Assembly (NCBI GenBank): GCA_027029065.1
Contig: JALVGO010000204.1
Location: 2,842 to 9,996 of the forward strand
Direction of reading: 5' to 3'
DNA length: 7,155 bases
Origin: Sulfurovum sp.
Lineage (GTDB): Bacteria > Campylobacterota > Campylobacteria > Campylobacterales > Sulfurovaceae
The notes beneath the pieces were generated by a model that had not been told where the DNA came from, ran no database searches, and saw only the letters and a program-made list of their open reading frames with translations. The position numbers were made by a program, and so were the translations under genes. Positions 1 through 6,455 of the stretch are shown one piece after another (the stretch's first letter is position 1; each line of letters starts with the position of its first letter).

Positions 1-358
1 GAATGCGGTTTCCATTATGATCATGCCAAACCACCCTCACACCTGTCAAAAGCTTCACCAGTACTGCAGTAAAAAAGGAAGAGGAGTGCGCATGGATAAT
101 GTCGATTTGGTTTTGCCGAACAAAGCCCGCCAGTCTCCAAAGTGCTTTCAGGTCAACCGATGCACGTTTGCCAAGTACCATATAGGTTACCTCCGGTGCG
201 ACCATCGCTTCAAGGTCGCCCCCTTTTCTGGTAGCACATAAAAAACTCCCTACCCCCTCTTTAGCAAGTGCATTGGCAAGGTTGACACTCATGCGTTCCG
301 CACCACCAATGGCAAGAGAGTCGATGAGTTGCAATACATTTGGCTTTCTATTGTTCAC
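1..358 (-). CDS. Glycosyltransferase, GT4-like, N-terminal part (cut by left window edge)
   Basis: Probable cytoplasmic GT-B glycosyltransferase that adds a sugar from a nucleotide-sugar donor to a growing surface glycan. Only the first 119 codons are present. Visible features are an opening beta strand with VLQLIDSLAIGGAERM (about residues 7-22), the GGAER glycine loop and following helix typical of GT4 N-terminal Rossmann domains, then IDIIHAHSSSF (about 81-91) and VVWHDHNGNR near the edge. The C-terminal donor-binding domain with the E-x7-E motif lies outside the window. The start is GTG at 358-356, chosen because the glycosyltransferase similarity begins right after it and AGGAGA lies 8 bases upstream. 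It overlaps the stop of the preceding 377-residue glycosyltransferase gene by 11 bases, so coupled translation is likely. Donor and acceptor cannot be told. The family call is firm. Confidence 0.88.
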   Translation of the reverse strand, partial: MNNRKPNVLQLIDSLAIGGAERMSVNLANALAKEGVGSFLCATRKGGDLEAMVAPEVTYMVLGKRASVDLKALWRLAGFVRQNQIDIIHAHSSSFFTAVLVKLLTGVRVVWHDHNGNRI

Positions 359-1481
359 GCAGCAAATCTCCTACCGCTTTTTCAAACTTTTCCAGTGTAA
401 ATTGCCGTGACCACCGCATGGCATTTTGGCTCTGTGTTTTCATTGTTTCTGGATCTTCAAGATAGTATTTTATCTTATTCACAATGTCATCTACATTAGG
501 TTTGGTAATGCTTCCCCTGCTCCCCTCACCGATCATATAGTTCACACACGAAACATCACTCGTAATAGGCAGACACCCCCAGAACATCGCCTCTGCCACC
601 ACTTTTGGCCACCCTTCCGACTTGGAGACAAAAATGAGAAAATGTGCATTTTGGTAGTAATCTTTGACAATATCGGCATCTTGATTGCCATGTAAAACCA
701 CAAAATCTTCCAATCTTTTTTCTTTGATGTACGATTCAAGCTTTGGACGTTCCACACCTTCACCAAACAGATCCAAATGTATTTCATACTCTTCCTTGTG
801 CAGACGCTCTGCTGCCTGAATACTGAGCAGCGGTTGTTTCCCGGGGGAGAGTGCGCCGACATATACAAGGTTAATAGTTAATGGTTTTTGGTTTTTGGTT
901 GATGATTTGTTGATTAGTTCTATCTCTGCTTCGTGATAACTTGCTGTAAAAAACGGTACGATATTCTTACTCTGGTTTGGCCACTCACCATAAACGAGAA
1001 CTTTCATGTTACGGGTTAAAAAGGTATTGGAGAGTATCCACTTTTGGAGACGATAACTCCAGGGCTGTGGGCTTTTAGGATCCCAGTTTCCGGCATATTT
1101 AGCAGTTTTTGGTTTTTTGGGAAATGCCATTTGCACCATCGACCCCAATAGTCCCATATTGCCCGGACAACGGAGGTGGATGTGGTCTGCCTGCTTCATG
1201 CCTCGCATGATCTGCAGTGTAATGGCAGGGAGTTTAAAAACGGTTTTTGCCATCTCCCCTGGTGTGGTAAGATTAAAGGAGGGAACAGGAAGAAAGGTCA
1301 ATGATTCTGCCTCATACGGCAGGTCGATGGGGTCAGGTTCGGCATCTTCAATGGGAGCGACAATGAGTGCTTTGTCAATGTGTTTGAACCAGAGGTTCAT
1401 CTCACGCACGTAAGGACCGTAGGCATAGACTTTTCCATTGTGGCGGCGGTGACGGACATGGGTGACAATGAGAAACGTCAT
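348..1481 (-). CDS. Glycosyltransferase, GT4-like (GT-B fold), complete
   Basis: Retaining-type GT-B glycosyltransferase of 377 residues, the usual size for GT4, with no signal peptide or membrane segment, so it probably acts at the cytoplasmic face of the inner membrane. The N-terminal acceptor domain (about 1-188) contains HLRCPGNMGLLG (102-113) and YAGNWDP (129-135). The C-terminal donor domain (about 203-377) opens with INLVYVGALSPGKQ (203-216). It carries FGEGVERPKL (239-248) and the catalytic/donor E-x7-E pair in SEGWPKVVAEAM (E289 and E297). The linker (about 189-202) is Lys/Asn/Ser-rich and encoded by a 7-base repeat. ATG at 1481-1479 overlaps the TGA of the upstream fusion gene (ATGA, 4 bases), with a weak CAGG 8 bases before it. 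Hand-counted GC is 47% at 961-1440 and 42% at 361-840. Sugar specificity is unknown. Confidence 0.93.
   Translation of the reverse strand: MTFLIVTHVRHRRHNGKVYAYGPYVREMNLWFKHIDKALIVAPIEDAEPDPIDLPYEAESLTFLPVPSFNLTTPGEMAKTVFKLPAITLQIMRGMKQADHIHLRCPGNMGLLGSMVQMAFPKKPKTAKYAGNWDPKSPQPWSYRLQKWILSNTFLTRNMKVLVYGEWPNQSKNIVPFFTASYHEAEIELINKSSTKNQKPLTINLVYVGALSPGKQPLLSIQAAERLHKEEYEIHLDLFGEGVERPKLESYIKEKRLEDFVVLHGNQDADIVKDYYQNAHFLIFVSKSEGWPKVVAEAMFWGCLPITSDVSCVNYMIGEGSRGSITKPNVDDIVNKIKYYLEDPETMKTQSQNAMRWSRQFTLEKFEKAVGDLLREQ
367..372 (-). promoter_or_regulatory. Ribosome binding site for the GTG-started glycosyltransferase
   Basis: The minus strand reads AGGAGA at 372-367, followed by an 8-base spacer to GTG at 358-356. 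It lies inside the end of the preceding coding region. It is the main reason for accepting a GTG start here: no in-frame ATG occurs before the GGAERM motif, whose own ATG would remove the essential glycine loop. Confidence 0.7.
869..917 (-). repeat. Degenerate heptamer tandem repeat in a glycosyltransferase linker
   Basis: On the plus strand five contiguous 7-base units fit RGTTNNT: 869-875, 876-882, 883-889, 890-896 and 897-903. Two of them are the identical GGTTTTT. Two looser units (GATTTGT, TGATTAG) extend to 917. The 7-base period is not a multiple of three, so it does not come from a repeated peptide. It encodes residues 189-204 of the 377-residue glycosyltransferase, the joint between its two Rossmann domains. 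Confidence 0.7.
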
Positions 1482-4012
1482 ATCAAAGACCTGTAGAAAT
1501 CAAGATTCTGCCCGATAATACGTTCAGGGTTAAAACGGGTCAGCACATCTTCTCTTGCCTGTTTACCCAACTCCTCTGCCTTCTGCCTATCATCAAACAT
1601 TGCAATGATCTTTTGGGCAATATCACCCGGATCTAGCGGATTGCAAAGCAACCCGCTTTTCTGATCGATCACTGCTTCAGGACCGGGTCCAAGTTTGCTG
1701 GCAACCACAGGTTTACCCATACCGAGTGCTTCAAGCCATGCAATAGGCATTGCCTCCATATGGGAAGGATAGACACACACCTCTGCTTCTTCAAGCTTTT
1801 TGGGGATTTCATCATGCGGGAGTGCACCAACAAGTGTGACAGCATGAGCAATCTGTGGTGCAATACTTTGTTTGAGCCGTTTTGTATAGGAGTCACCCGT
1901 TTTAGGGTCTTTCCAGTCTCTTCCTATAATGTCAAGCGTAGCATCAGGATACGCTTCAAGAATCTTTGGCATAGCCTCTACCAGTTGGCGTACCCCTTTT
2001 TTCTCAACCAGTGTACCGACAAAGAGGATTTTCCGTGCGATTACTTTCTCATTTTCTGCTGCATAAAACTTTCCGGTATCGACAATATTATAGATCGTTT
2101 TAAAAGGCTTTGAAAAGTGCAGCAAAGATTGAGTAGTATTGCCCACAAAATCACTCACGGCAATCAACCCGTCTGCTTTTGCAAACGACCGTTTCTCCTG
2201 AAACGAACGCCACAGTGCCGGCTTCTTCCCAAGTGTCACGGCAAAAAAGTGGTGTCCTCCATGCATGCGTATGACTTTTTTGGCAGGAAAATTCTTGGGA
2301 ATAAACGCAAAAGAGAGCTCAGCCCCTTCAATAATGTCTATAGGGGTTTCTTGATGTATCTGATACAGTTTCTTTACCAAACGTTTGGAGTTAGGTATGA
2401 AGTTACCCGCTACCCATTTGGCACCGGGAAGCCGCCATACATGCACCCCTTCATCATTTTCATACATCTCATGCTCGACCCCGTTGTAGACCCCCACAAC
2501 CGTTACACGCATTCCCTTGTTGTGCAATGCCCGTCCTATGGTCTGTACAACTGACCCTATGCCTCCCTGTGTTTTGCCGGTCATTGGGTATTCATGGGTA
2601 AGAAAGCAAATGTGGAGTGGTTGCTGGTTGTTGATTAGGTGCTCTGCAATGCTTTTCCCAACATTTTTTCTGCCGTCGGTGATGACTTTAAGCCAGTTTT
2701 TTCTATCGGTAGCAACCTGACCGGGTACGGCAAGTGCTTGTGCCACTTTTTGTGCAATCTCCTCTTTGCTTTCAATCCACACTACAGCGTCCAGTCCATC
2801 CATACTCTTGAAATGTTCAAAACGGTAAATAGTTTCAACAGACCAATTCTCGGCAAAAGGCTGGTCGTAGCGAATGTAACATCCCGGTTTGTCAAACATT
2901 GCAAAATCATGTGCCATTGTCGAACCCACATTGTAGACAAGGTCACAGTGACGGGCAATATTGACAAGTATGCTGACATCCTCGTAGGAGGGATAGAAGA
3001 GTGACCAGCTTTGCCCTTTATCATGTACCCACAACGGATCGGCAGGCGTGATGACCTTCTTGTATTTTTCCAGTACAGTATCATAGCGGTCGGAAAAGTC
3101 TGCCGGACAGCGGCGAAAGAGAATTTGGGGACGTGTAGAAGCATCCATCGTCATCACCACCTGTGCAAGGTCTTCCAGATAGTAAGGATCATATGGTGAT
3201 GTACGGATGTCGTCTCCTGAAAAGCAGATGATCTTACGATGAGGATCAAGCCCATAACGGCTACAGAAACTTTCACGCGGCATTATCAAAGAGCTGTCAT
3301 TGTAAAAATCAAACTGTGGCGTACCGGTTACGACTACTTTTTCAGAGGTAATCTCAGGATAAAAACGATGTATCTCTTTTTTCATATACTCAGACCATAC
3401 AAAATACCTGTCTGCACGCGTTGCAAGGCGGGCCTTTGGCAAGTTGTCCCATGAGTAGATCACCGTTATTCTCTCTATGCCAAGTACTTCTGCCGCCTTC
3501 ATCACAGGTACAGCACTGACTGCCCGCTGATGTGTGTTAAAGACAACATCCGGTTTATGTGTACGCAGCAAGACCTTACACTCATTTACCGCATTAGAGC
3601 GCTCCAGTACTTTTTCATACTTCCTTTCCGCTTTTTGTATGGCATCATAATGTGACAGGGTAGCTCCTTTGAGCGTTACAAAGGCGTAAAAGAGCTTTAG
3701 CTTCATACTCCGAGAAGGCGGCATCCAGTTTGTCATAATTGTCGGGTTGTCACACAGCTTTGTGTTGTAACACAAACGTGCATAACTAATAGCCTCACGC
3801 ATATACTTTTCTCTGATACCCTCCTTGTAAGGTGAGAGTTTCACTGTCTGAAAACTGTAACGGTGTACCTTTTCTACCTCTTCAATCGCCTCATCACTCA
3901 GGGTATGCAGCAGTACCACTTCATGTCCGCTTTGTATTAGATGCTTAACAATGTCGGTATAGAGGTAGTTACGTATACCTACACCATCAGGTACGACAAA
4001 AAATATCTTCAT
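1478..4012 (-). CDS. Two-module glycosyltransferase fusion (CDP-glycerol-transferase-like GT-B module plus GT4-like module)
   Basis: An 844-residue cytoplasmic protein holding two full GT-B modules. Module 1 (about 1-455) begins MKIFFVVPDGVGIRNYL, has SWDNLPKARLATRAD (187-201), VVVTGTPQFDFY (226-237), and VYNVGSTMAHDFAMFDKP (359-376). That last stretch resembles the nucleotide-site region of CDP-glycerol glycerophosphotransferase-like enzymes, so this is a GT-B transferase of uncertain donor. Module 2 (about 465-844) is GT4-like: HICFLTHEYP (467-476), GGIGSVV (483-489), ILFVGTLVEKKG (662-673), IIGRDW (695-700), and the E-x7-E pair E753/E761 in HMEAMPIAWLEALG. The start is ATG at 4012, not an in-frame ATG at 4057: MKIFF is the natural first strand, GGGAG lies 4 bases upstream, and it overlaps the asnB stop as ATGA. 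No frameshift or stop interrupts the junction. The protein may add two successive sugars. Substrates are unknown. Confidence 0.92.
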   Translation of the reverse strand: MKIFFVVPDGVGIRNYLYTDIVKHLIQSGHEVVLLHTLSDEAIEEVEKVHRYSFQTVKLSPYKEGIREKYMREAISYARLCYNTKLCDNPTIMTNWMPPSRSMKLKLFYAFVTLKGATLSHYDAIQKAERKYEKVLERSNAVNECKVLLRTHKPDVVFNTHQRAVSAVPVMKAAEVLGIERITVIYSWDNLPKARLATRADRYFVWSEYMKKEIHRFYPEITSEKVVVTGTPQFDFYNDSSLIMPRESFCSRYGLDPHRKIICFSGDDIRTSPYDPYYLEDLAQVVMTMDASTRPQILFRRCPADFSDRYDTVLEKYKKVITPADPLWVHDKGQSWSLFYPSYEDVSILVNIARHCDLVYNVGSTMAHDFAMFDKPGCYIRYDQPFAENWSVETIYRFEHFKSMDGLDAVVWIESKEEIAQKVAQALAVPGQVATDRKNWLKVITDGRKNVGKSIAEHLINNQQPLHICFLTHEYPMTGKTQGGIGSVVQTIGRALHNKGMRVTVVGVYNGVEHEMYENDEGVHVWRLPGAKWVAGNFIPNSKRLVKKLYQIHQETPIDIIEGAELSFAFIPKNFPAKKVIRMHGGHHFFAVTLGKKPALWRSFQEKRSFAKADGLIAVSDFVGNTTQSLLHFSKPFKTIYNIVDTGKFYAAENEKVIARKILFVGTLVEKKGVRQLVEAMPKILEAYPDATLDIIGRDWKDPKTGDSYTKRLKQSIAPQIAHAVTLVGALPHDEIPKKLEEAEVCVYPSHMEAMPIAWLEALGMGKPVVASKLGPGPEAVIDQKSGLLCNPLDPGDIAQKIIAMFDDRQKAEELGKQAREDVLTRFNPERIIGQNLDFYRSLI
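2619..2638 (-). repeat. Repeat relic at the junction of the two fused glycosyltransferase modules
   Basis: The plus strand has two adjacent heptamers, GGTTGCT (2619-2625) and GGTTGTT (2626-2632), running into GATTAG. The 11-mer TTGTTGATTAG (2628-2638) also occurs exactly at 907-917 in the neighbouring glycosyltransferase linker. Both copies start their translation with CTA ATC AAC (Leu-Ile-Asn) in the same frame, here encoding residues 459-465 between module 1 and module 2. With only two or three units, this alone could be chance; the match to the other linker gives it weight. Confidence 0.5.
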
Positions 4013-5730
4013 TTTACTCCCTTGCTCCTGCCAAGCATCAAACCTACACTCACCCACTGCCAGATAAAAAATGCGTTGTCTTGATCACCCTTTTTGTATA
4101 TTTCCCACTCACGGTAGAGTCCATCCATATCAAACCAGCTCCTAAGCGGTGATGATGCTATGCGTTCAAGTTGAGTCTCAACAAATCCGCTCAGCTCATT
4201 GCCCAGCCATTCACGCTGTGGCGTTTGCAGCGGACGTTTGGGTGCCAAGGCAATCTGATCACCAAGATACTGCTGTGCAATACGACGTAGCATCCACTTC
4301 TTCTGCCCATCCCGTATTTTGTACAACAGCGGCTGTGCAAATGCCATCTCCACCAGCCGAAAGTCCAGAAACGGCTCTCTGAGCTCTACCGAAGATGCCA
4401 TCGATACACGGTCATTAAAACGCAGCGCACGGGGAATCTTGGTATAAAAAAGATCTCTGTATTGCAGATTTTGTACACGGTCGGGAAACGGTGCAGGAAA
4501 ATCGTTTTTACGTGCATATTGTACAAAATCTTTATTGAGAACACTCATCCTTGTCGGTGATGTTTTTACCCCTTGAACAATACTTTTCTGTTTGGAGGTG
4601 TAGTAGTCGTACCCTGCCCACTGTTCATCCATCCCCTGCCCGTCAAGCAGCACCAGGGTCCCGTCGGCTCTTGCGCTTTCAAAAAGATTGTAGTAGGCGA
4701 TCGTAGGAATACCCCCATAGGGTTCATACTGCACTTCAAACAGCTCCTGGGCAAGTATAGGTACATCCAAAGCAGCAAGAAGCACTTTTTGCAGCGGATT
4801 GCCTGTACGTTCAAGCATCATCTCTACCCACCTGTCTTCATCGTAGCGTTCGTCACCTGTGTAGAAGGTGTATGCTTTGATATTGTCATTGTTTGGGTGG
4901 GTTTTGTGTACCATAGCAAGCAGCGTCGAGCTGTCCAACCCTCCACTGAGATTGAAGCCTACTGTCACATCGGCACGGAAACGCAGTCTGACACTCTCTT
5001 CAAGCAGTGCTTCATACGATGCCTGCACCGCTTCGAGTGTCATTTCAGTATGAACTTGCCCAATGCGTGATACAAAATCGTACCACCGTTTGGTCTTCAC
5101 ACTTTCATCATACACCAACGCACATCCTGCCTCAAGCTGTCGTACCCCCTCCCAAAAGCTCTCTTCAGGTCTGCCGTAGGTACCGTAGGCAAGATAGGAA
5201 GCCCATACTCTTTCGTTAGGATGAAGCGGTATGCCGGCAACCTCAAACGCCTTTATCTCACTGGCAAAATAGAAGCTTCCTTCATACTCCACATAGTAGA
5301 ACGGTTTTACCCCAAAACGATCCCTGGCACCAAAAAGTCTATCATGCTTCCTATCGTAAATGACAAATGCAAACATGCCATTAAGATGCTCAAGCATCTC
5401 TTCTCCCCATACACTGTAGGCGGCAAGAAGTACCTCTGTATCAGAAACCGTGCAAAATGCATAATGGTGTGCCAGTCTCATTCTCAGTTCAAGATAGTTA
5501 TATATTTCACCGTTAAAGACGATTACATAGCGTCCCTGCGCATCTTCCATAGGCTGATTTGCTTCAGCGGAGAGATCGATAATGGAAAGTCTGTTATGCC
5601 CCAGTGCTACCCCCTCTTTTGGCATTAGCTTCCCCGTATGGTCAGGACCTCTATGGTGCTGGGCACGAAGCATCGCATCGAGTGTATACTCTTTCGCTGC
5701 CTTACCGACGATGCCGACGATACCACACAT
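4009..5730 (-). CDS. asnB: Asparagine synthase-type glutamine-hydrolysing amidotransferase
   Basis: A 573-residue AsnB-family enzyme, close to the 554 of E. coli AsnB. Members hydrolyse glutamine and pass ammonia to an ATP-activated (adenylated) carboxylate. The N-terminal class II glutaminase domain has nucleophile Cys2 (MCGIVGIVG), HRGPD (26-30), NRLSIIDLS (46-54), FNGEIYN (72-78) and SDTEV (96-100). The synthetase domain has the PP-loop SGGLDSS (262-268), LLDGQGMDEQWAGY (361-374) and RVSMASSVELREPFLD (441-456), so both active sites look intact. The stretch 364-374 departs from the GEGSDE form usual in housekeeping enzymes. ATG at 5730 directly follows the cytidylyltransferase stop, with AAAGGA 10 bases upstream, and its stop overlaps the next gene by 4 bases. 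The setting suggests amidation of a sugar acid or glycan carboxylate rather than bulk asparagine synthesis. That role is inference; the family is certain. Confidence 0.95.
   Translation of the reverse strand: MCGIVGIVGKAAKEYTLDAMLRAQHHRGPDHTGKLMPKEGVALGHNRLSIIDLSAEANQPMEDAQGRYVIVFNGEIYNYLELRMRLAHHYAFCTVSDTEVLLAAYSVWGEEMLEHLNGMFAFVIYDRKHDRLFGARDRFGVKPFYYVEYEGSFYFASEIKAFEVAGIPLHPNERVWASYLAYGTYGRPEESFWEGVRQLEAGCALVYDESVKTKRWYDFVSRIGQVHTEMTLEAVQASYEALLEESVRLRFRADVTVGFNLSGGLDSSTLLAMVHKTHPNNDNIKAYTFYTGDERYDEDRWVEMMLERTGNPLQKVLLAALDVPILAQELFEVQYEPYGGIPTIAYYNLFESARADGTLVLLDGQGMDEQWAGYDYYTSKQKSIVQGVKTSPTRMSVLNKDFVQYARKNDFPAPFPDRVQNLQYRDLFYTKIPRALRFNDRVSMASSVELREPFLDFRLVEMAFAQPLLYKIRDGQKKWMLRRIAQQYLGDQIALAPKRPLQTPQREWLGNELSGFVETQLERIASSPLRSWFDMDGLYREWEIYKKGDQDNAFFIWQWVSVGLMLGRSKGVK
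4017..4022 (-). promoter_or_regulatory. Ribosome binding site deciding the start of the fusion glycosyltransferase
   Basis: The minus strand reads AGGGAG at 4022-4017, then TAAA, then ATG at 4012-4010. It lies within the last codons of asnB. It supports the 4012 start over the in-frame ATG 45 bases further upstream at 4057, which would add 15 residues (beginning MGECRFDAW) unlike any GT-B N-terminus. Confidence 0.7.
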
Positions 5731-6441
5731 TTAAGACTGTTCCTTTCCATGGATAGATGCATAAAAAGCTTCCGCCTTTTCCCAATCCTCCATCGTATCG
5801 ATGTTGATCAGCTCCGGGCTCTCGATAGGAAAAGCCACAATATCATCTCCAAGCAGTGAGCCTTTGTTACGTATGGTCTCTACCGAAGTGATATAGATGG
5901 CACCGTCACGATGATAGGCGGGCGGGAGTTCCTGGCGACGGGGGATGATCTTTTTCTCCCCAGTACTAATCTTCAAACGGTTGTTCTTTTCTATTTCAAA
6001 TGTCCAGTGTGGGTTAAACTCATCGGGCACCCTTCTTACCGATACAAGGGCATCTGGACACTCTTTTATAAACAGGCGTATGGCGTCGTCTATCACTCCT
6101 TGGGGACGGTAAGGGCTTGTCGCCTGCAGCAGACAGACTGCATCATACACTTCCCCCTGTGATTCCATAAAATCCAAAGCATGCTGTACAACTTCAAAAC
6201 TTCCAGAATGATCTTGCGCCAGTTCAGCTGGACGCATGAAGGGTACCTCCAGACCATAGTGACGGGCTACTTCCGCTATTTTCTCATCATCAGTGGAGAG
6301 AATGGTCTTTTCAAGCAATAAAGCATTATTTGCTTGTTCAATTGTATAGGCAATCAGCGGCTTGCCTGACAGCTTCTTTATATTTTTTTGAGGAACCCCT
6401 TTTGAACCTCCTCTTGCCGGAATTAATCCCAATATTTTCAT
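5731..6441 (-). CDS. neuA: CMP-nonulosonate (N-acylneuraminate-type) cytidylyltransferase
   Basis: Activates a nine-carbon sialic-acid-like sugar with CTP to give the CMP-sugar and pyrophosphate, in the cytoplasm. The 236-residue length fits short bacterial NeuA/LegF enzymes without an extra esterase domain. Family motifs in order are IPARGGSKGVPQKNI (7-21, CTP-binding loop), STDDEKIAEVA (49-59), LLQATSPYR (104-112), RRQELPPAYHRDGA (168-181) and INIDTMEDW (212-220). The start is ATG at 6441, with AGGA 9 bases upstream. A TTG at 6450 would add three residues but touches the AGGA, leaving no spacer. The gene begins 14 bases after the epimerase stop and ends flush with the asnB start. Neuraminate (NeuA) and legionaminate (LegF) specificity cannot be separated by eye. 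A pseudaminate enzyme (PseF) is less likely next to a NeuC-family epimerase. Confidence 0.92.
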   Translation of the reverse strand: MKILGLIPARGGSKGVPQKNIKKLSGKPLIAYTIEQANNALLLEKTILSTDDEKIAEVARHYGLEVPFMRPAELAQDHSGSFEVVQHALDFMESQGEVYDAVCLLQATSPYRPQGVIDDAIRLFIKECPDALVSVRRVPDEFNPHWTFEIEKNNRLKISTGEKKIIPRRQELPPAYHRDGAIYITSVETIRNKGSLLGDDIVAFPIESPELINIDTMEDWEKAEAFYASIHGKEQS

Positions 6442-6450
6442 CTTAAGCAA

Positions 6451-6454
6451 TCCT
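6451..6454 (-). promoter_or_regulatory. Ribosome binding site for the cytidylyltransferase
   Basis: The minus strand reads AGGA at 6454-6451, just after the epimerase TAA (6458-6456). It is spaced 9 bases from ATG at 6441 but directly touches the alternative TTG at 6450, so it favours the ATG. Confidence 0.6.
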
Positions 6455-6455
6455 G

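Noticed and set aside
17..241. 74-codon plus-strand open frame at the left edge
   Set aside because: The minus strand here encodes a clear GT4 N-terminus (GGAERM, HAHSS motifs), which explains the stretch.
1104..1119. T-rich stretch resembling the linker heptamers
   Set aside because: Unit spacing is 8, not 7, and it encodes PKKPKTAK next to the YAGNWDP motif rather than a domain joint, so composition explains it.
2117..2554. 145-codon plus-strand open frame antisense to the fusion glycosyltransferase
   Set aside because: Shadow of a conserved GT4 module, with no recognisable motif and no convincing ribosome binding site.
4013..4057. 15-residue N-terminal extension of the fusion glycosyltransferase from ATG at 4057
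   Set aside because: It overlaps the conserved asnB C-terminus by 49 bases, lacks similarity to a GT-B start, and a good ribosome binding site precedes ATG at 4012.
4573..5070. 165-codon open frame on the plus strand antisense to asnB
   Set aside because: It lies wholly inside an intact, strongly conserved asnB gene, its translation is Cys/His/Val-rich with no domain, and all real genes here run on the minus strand.
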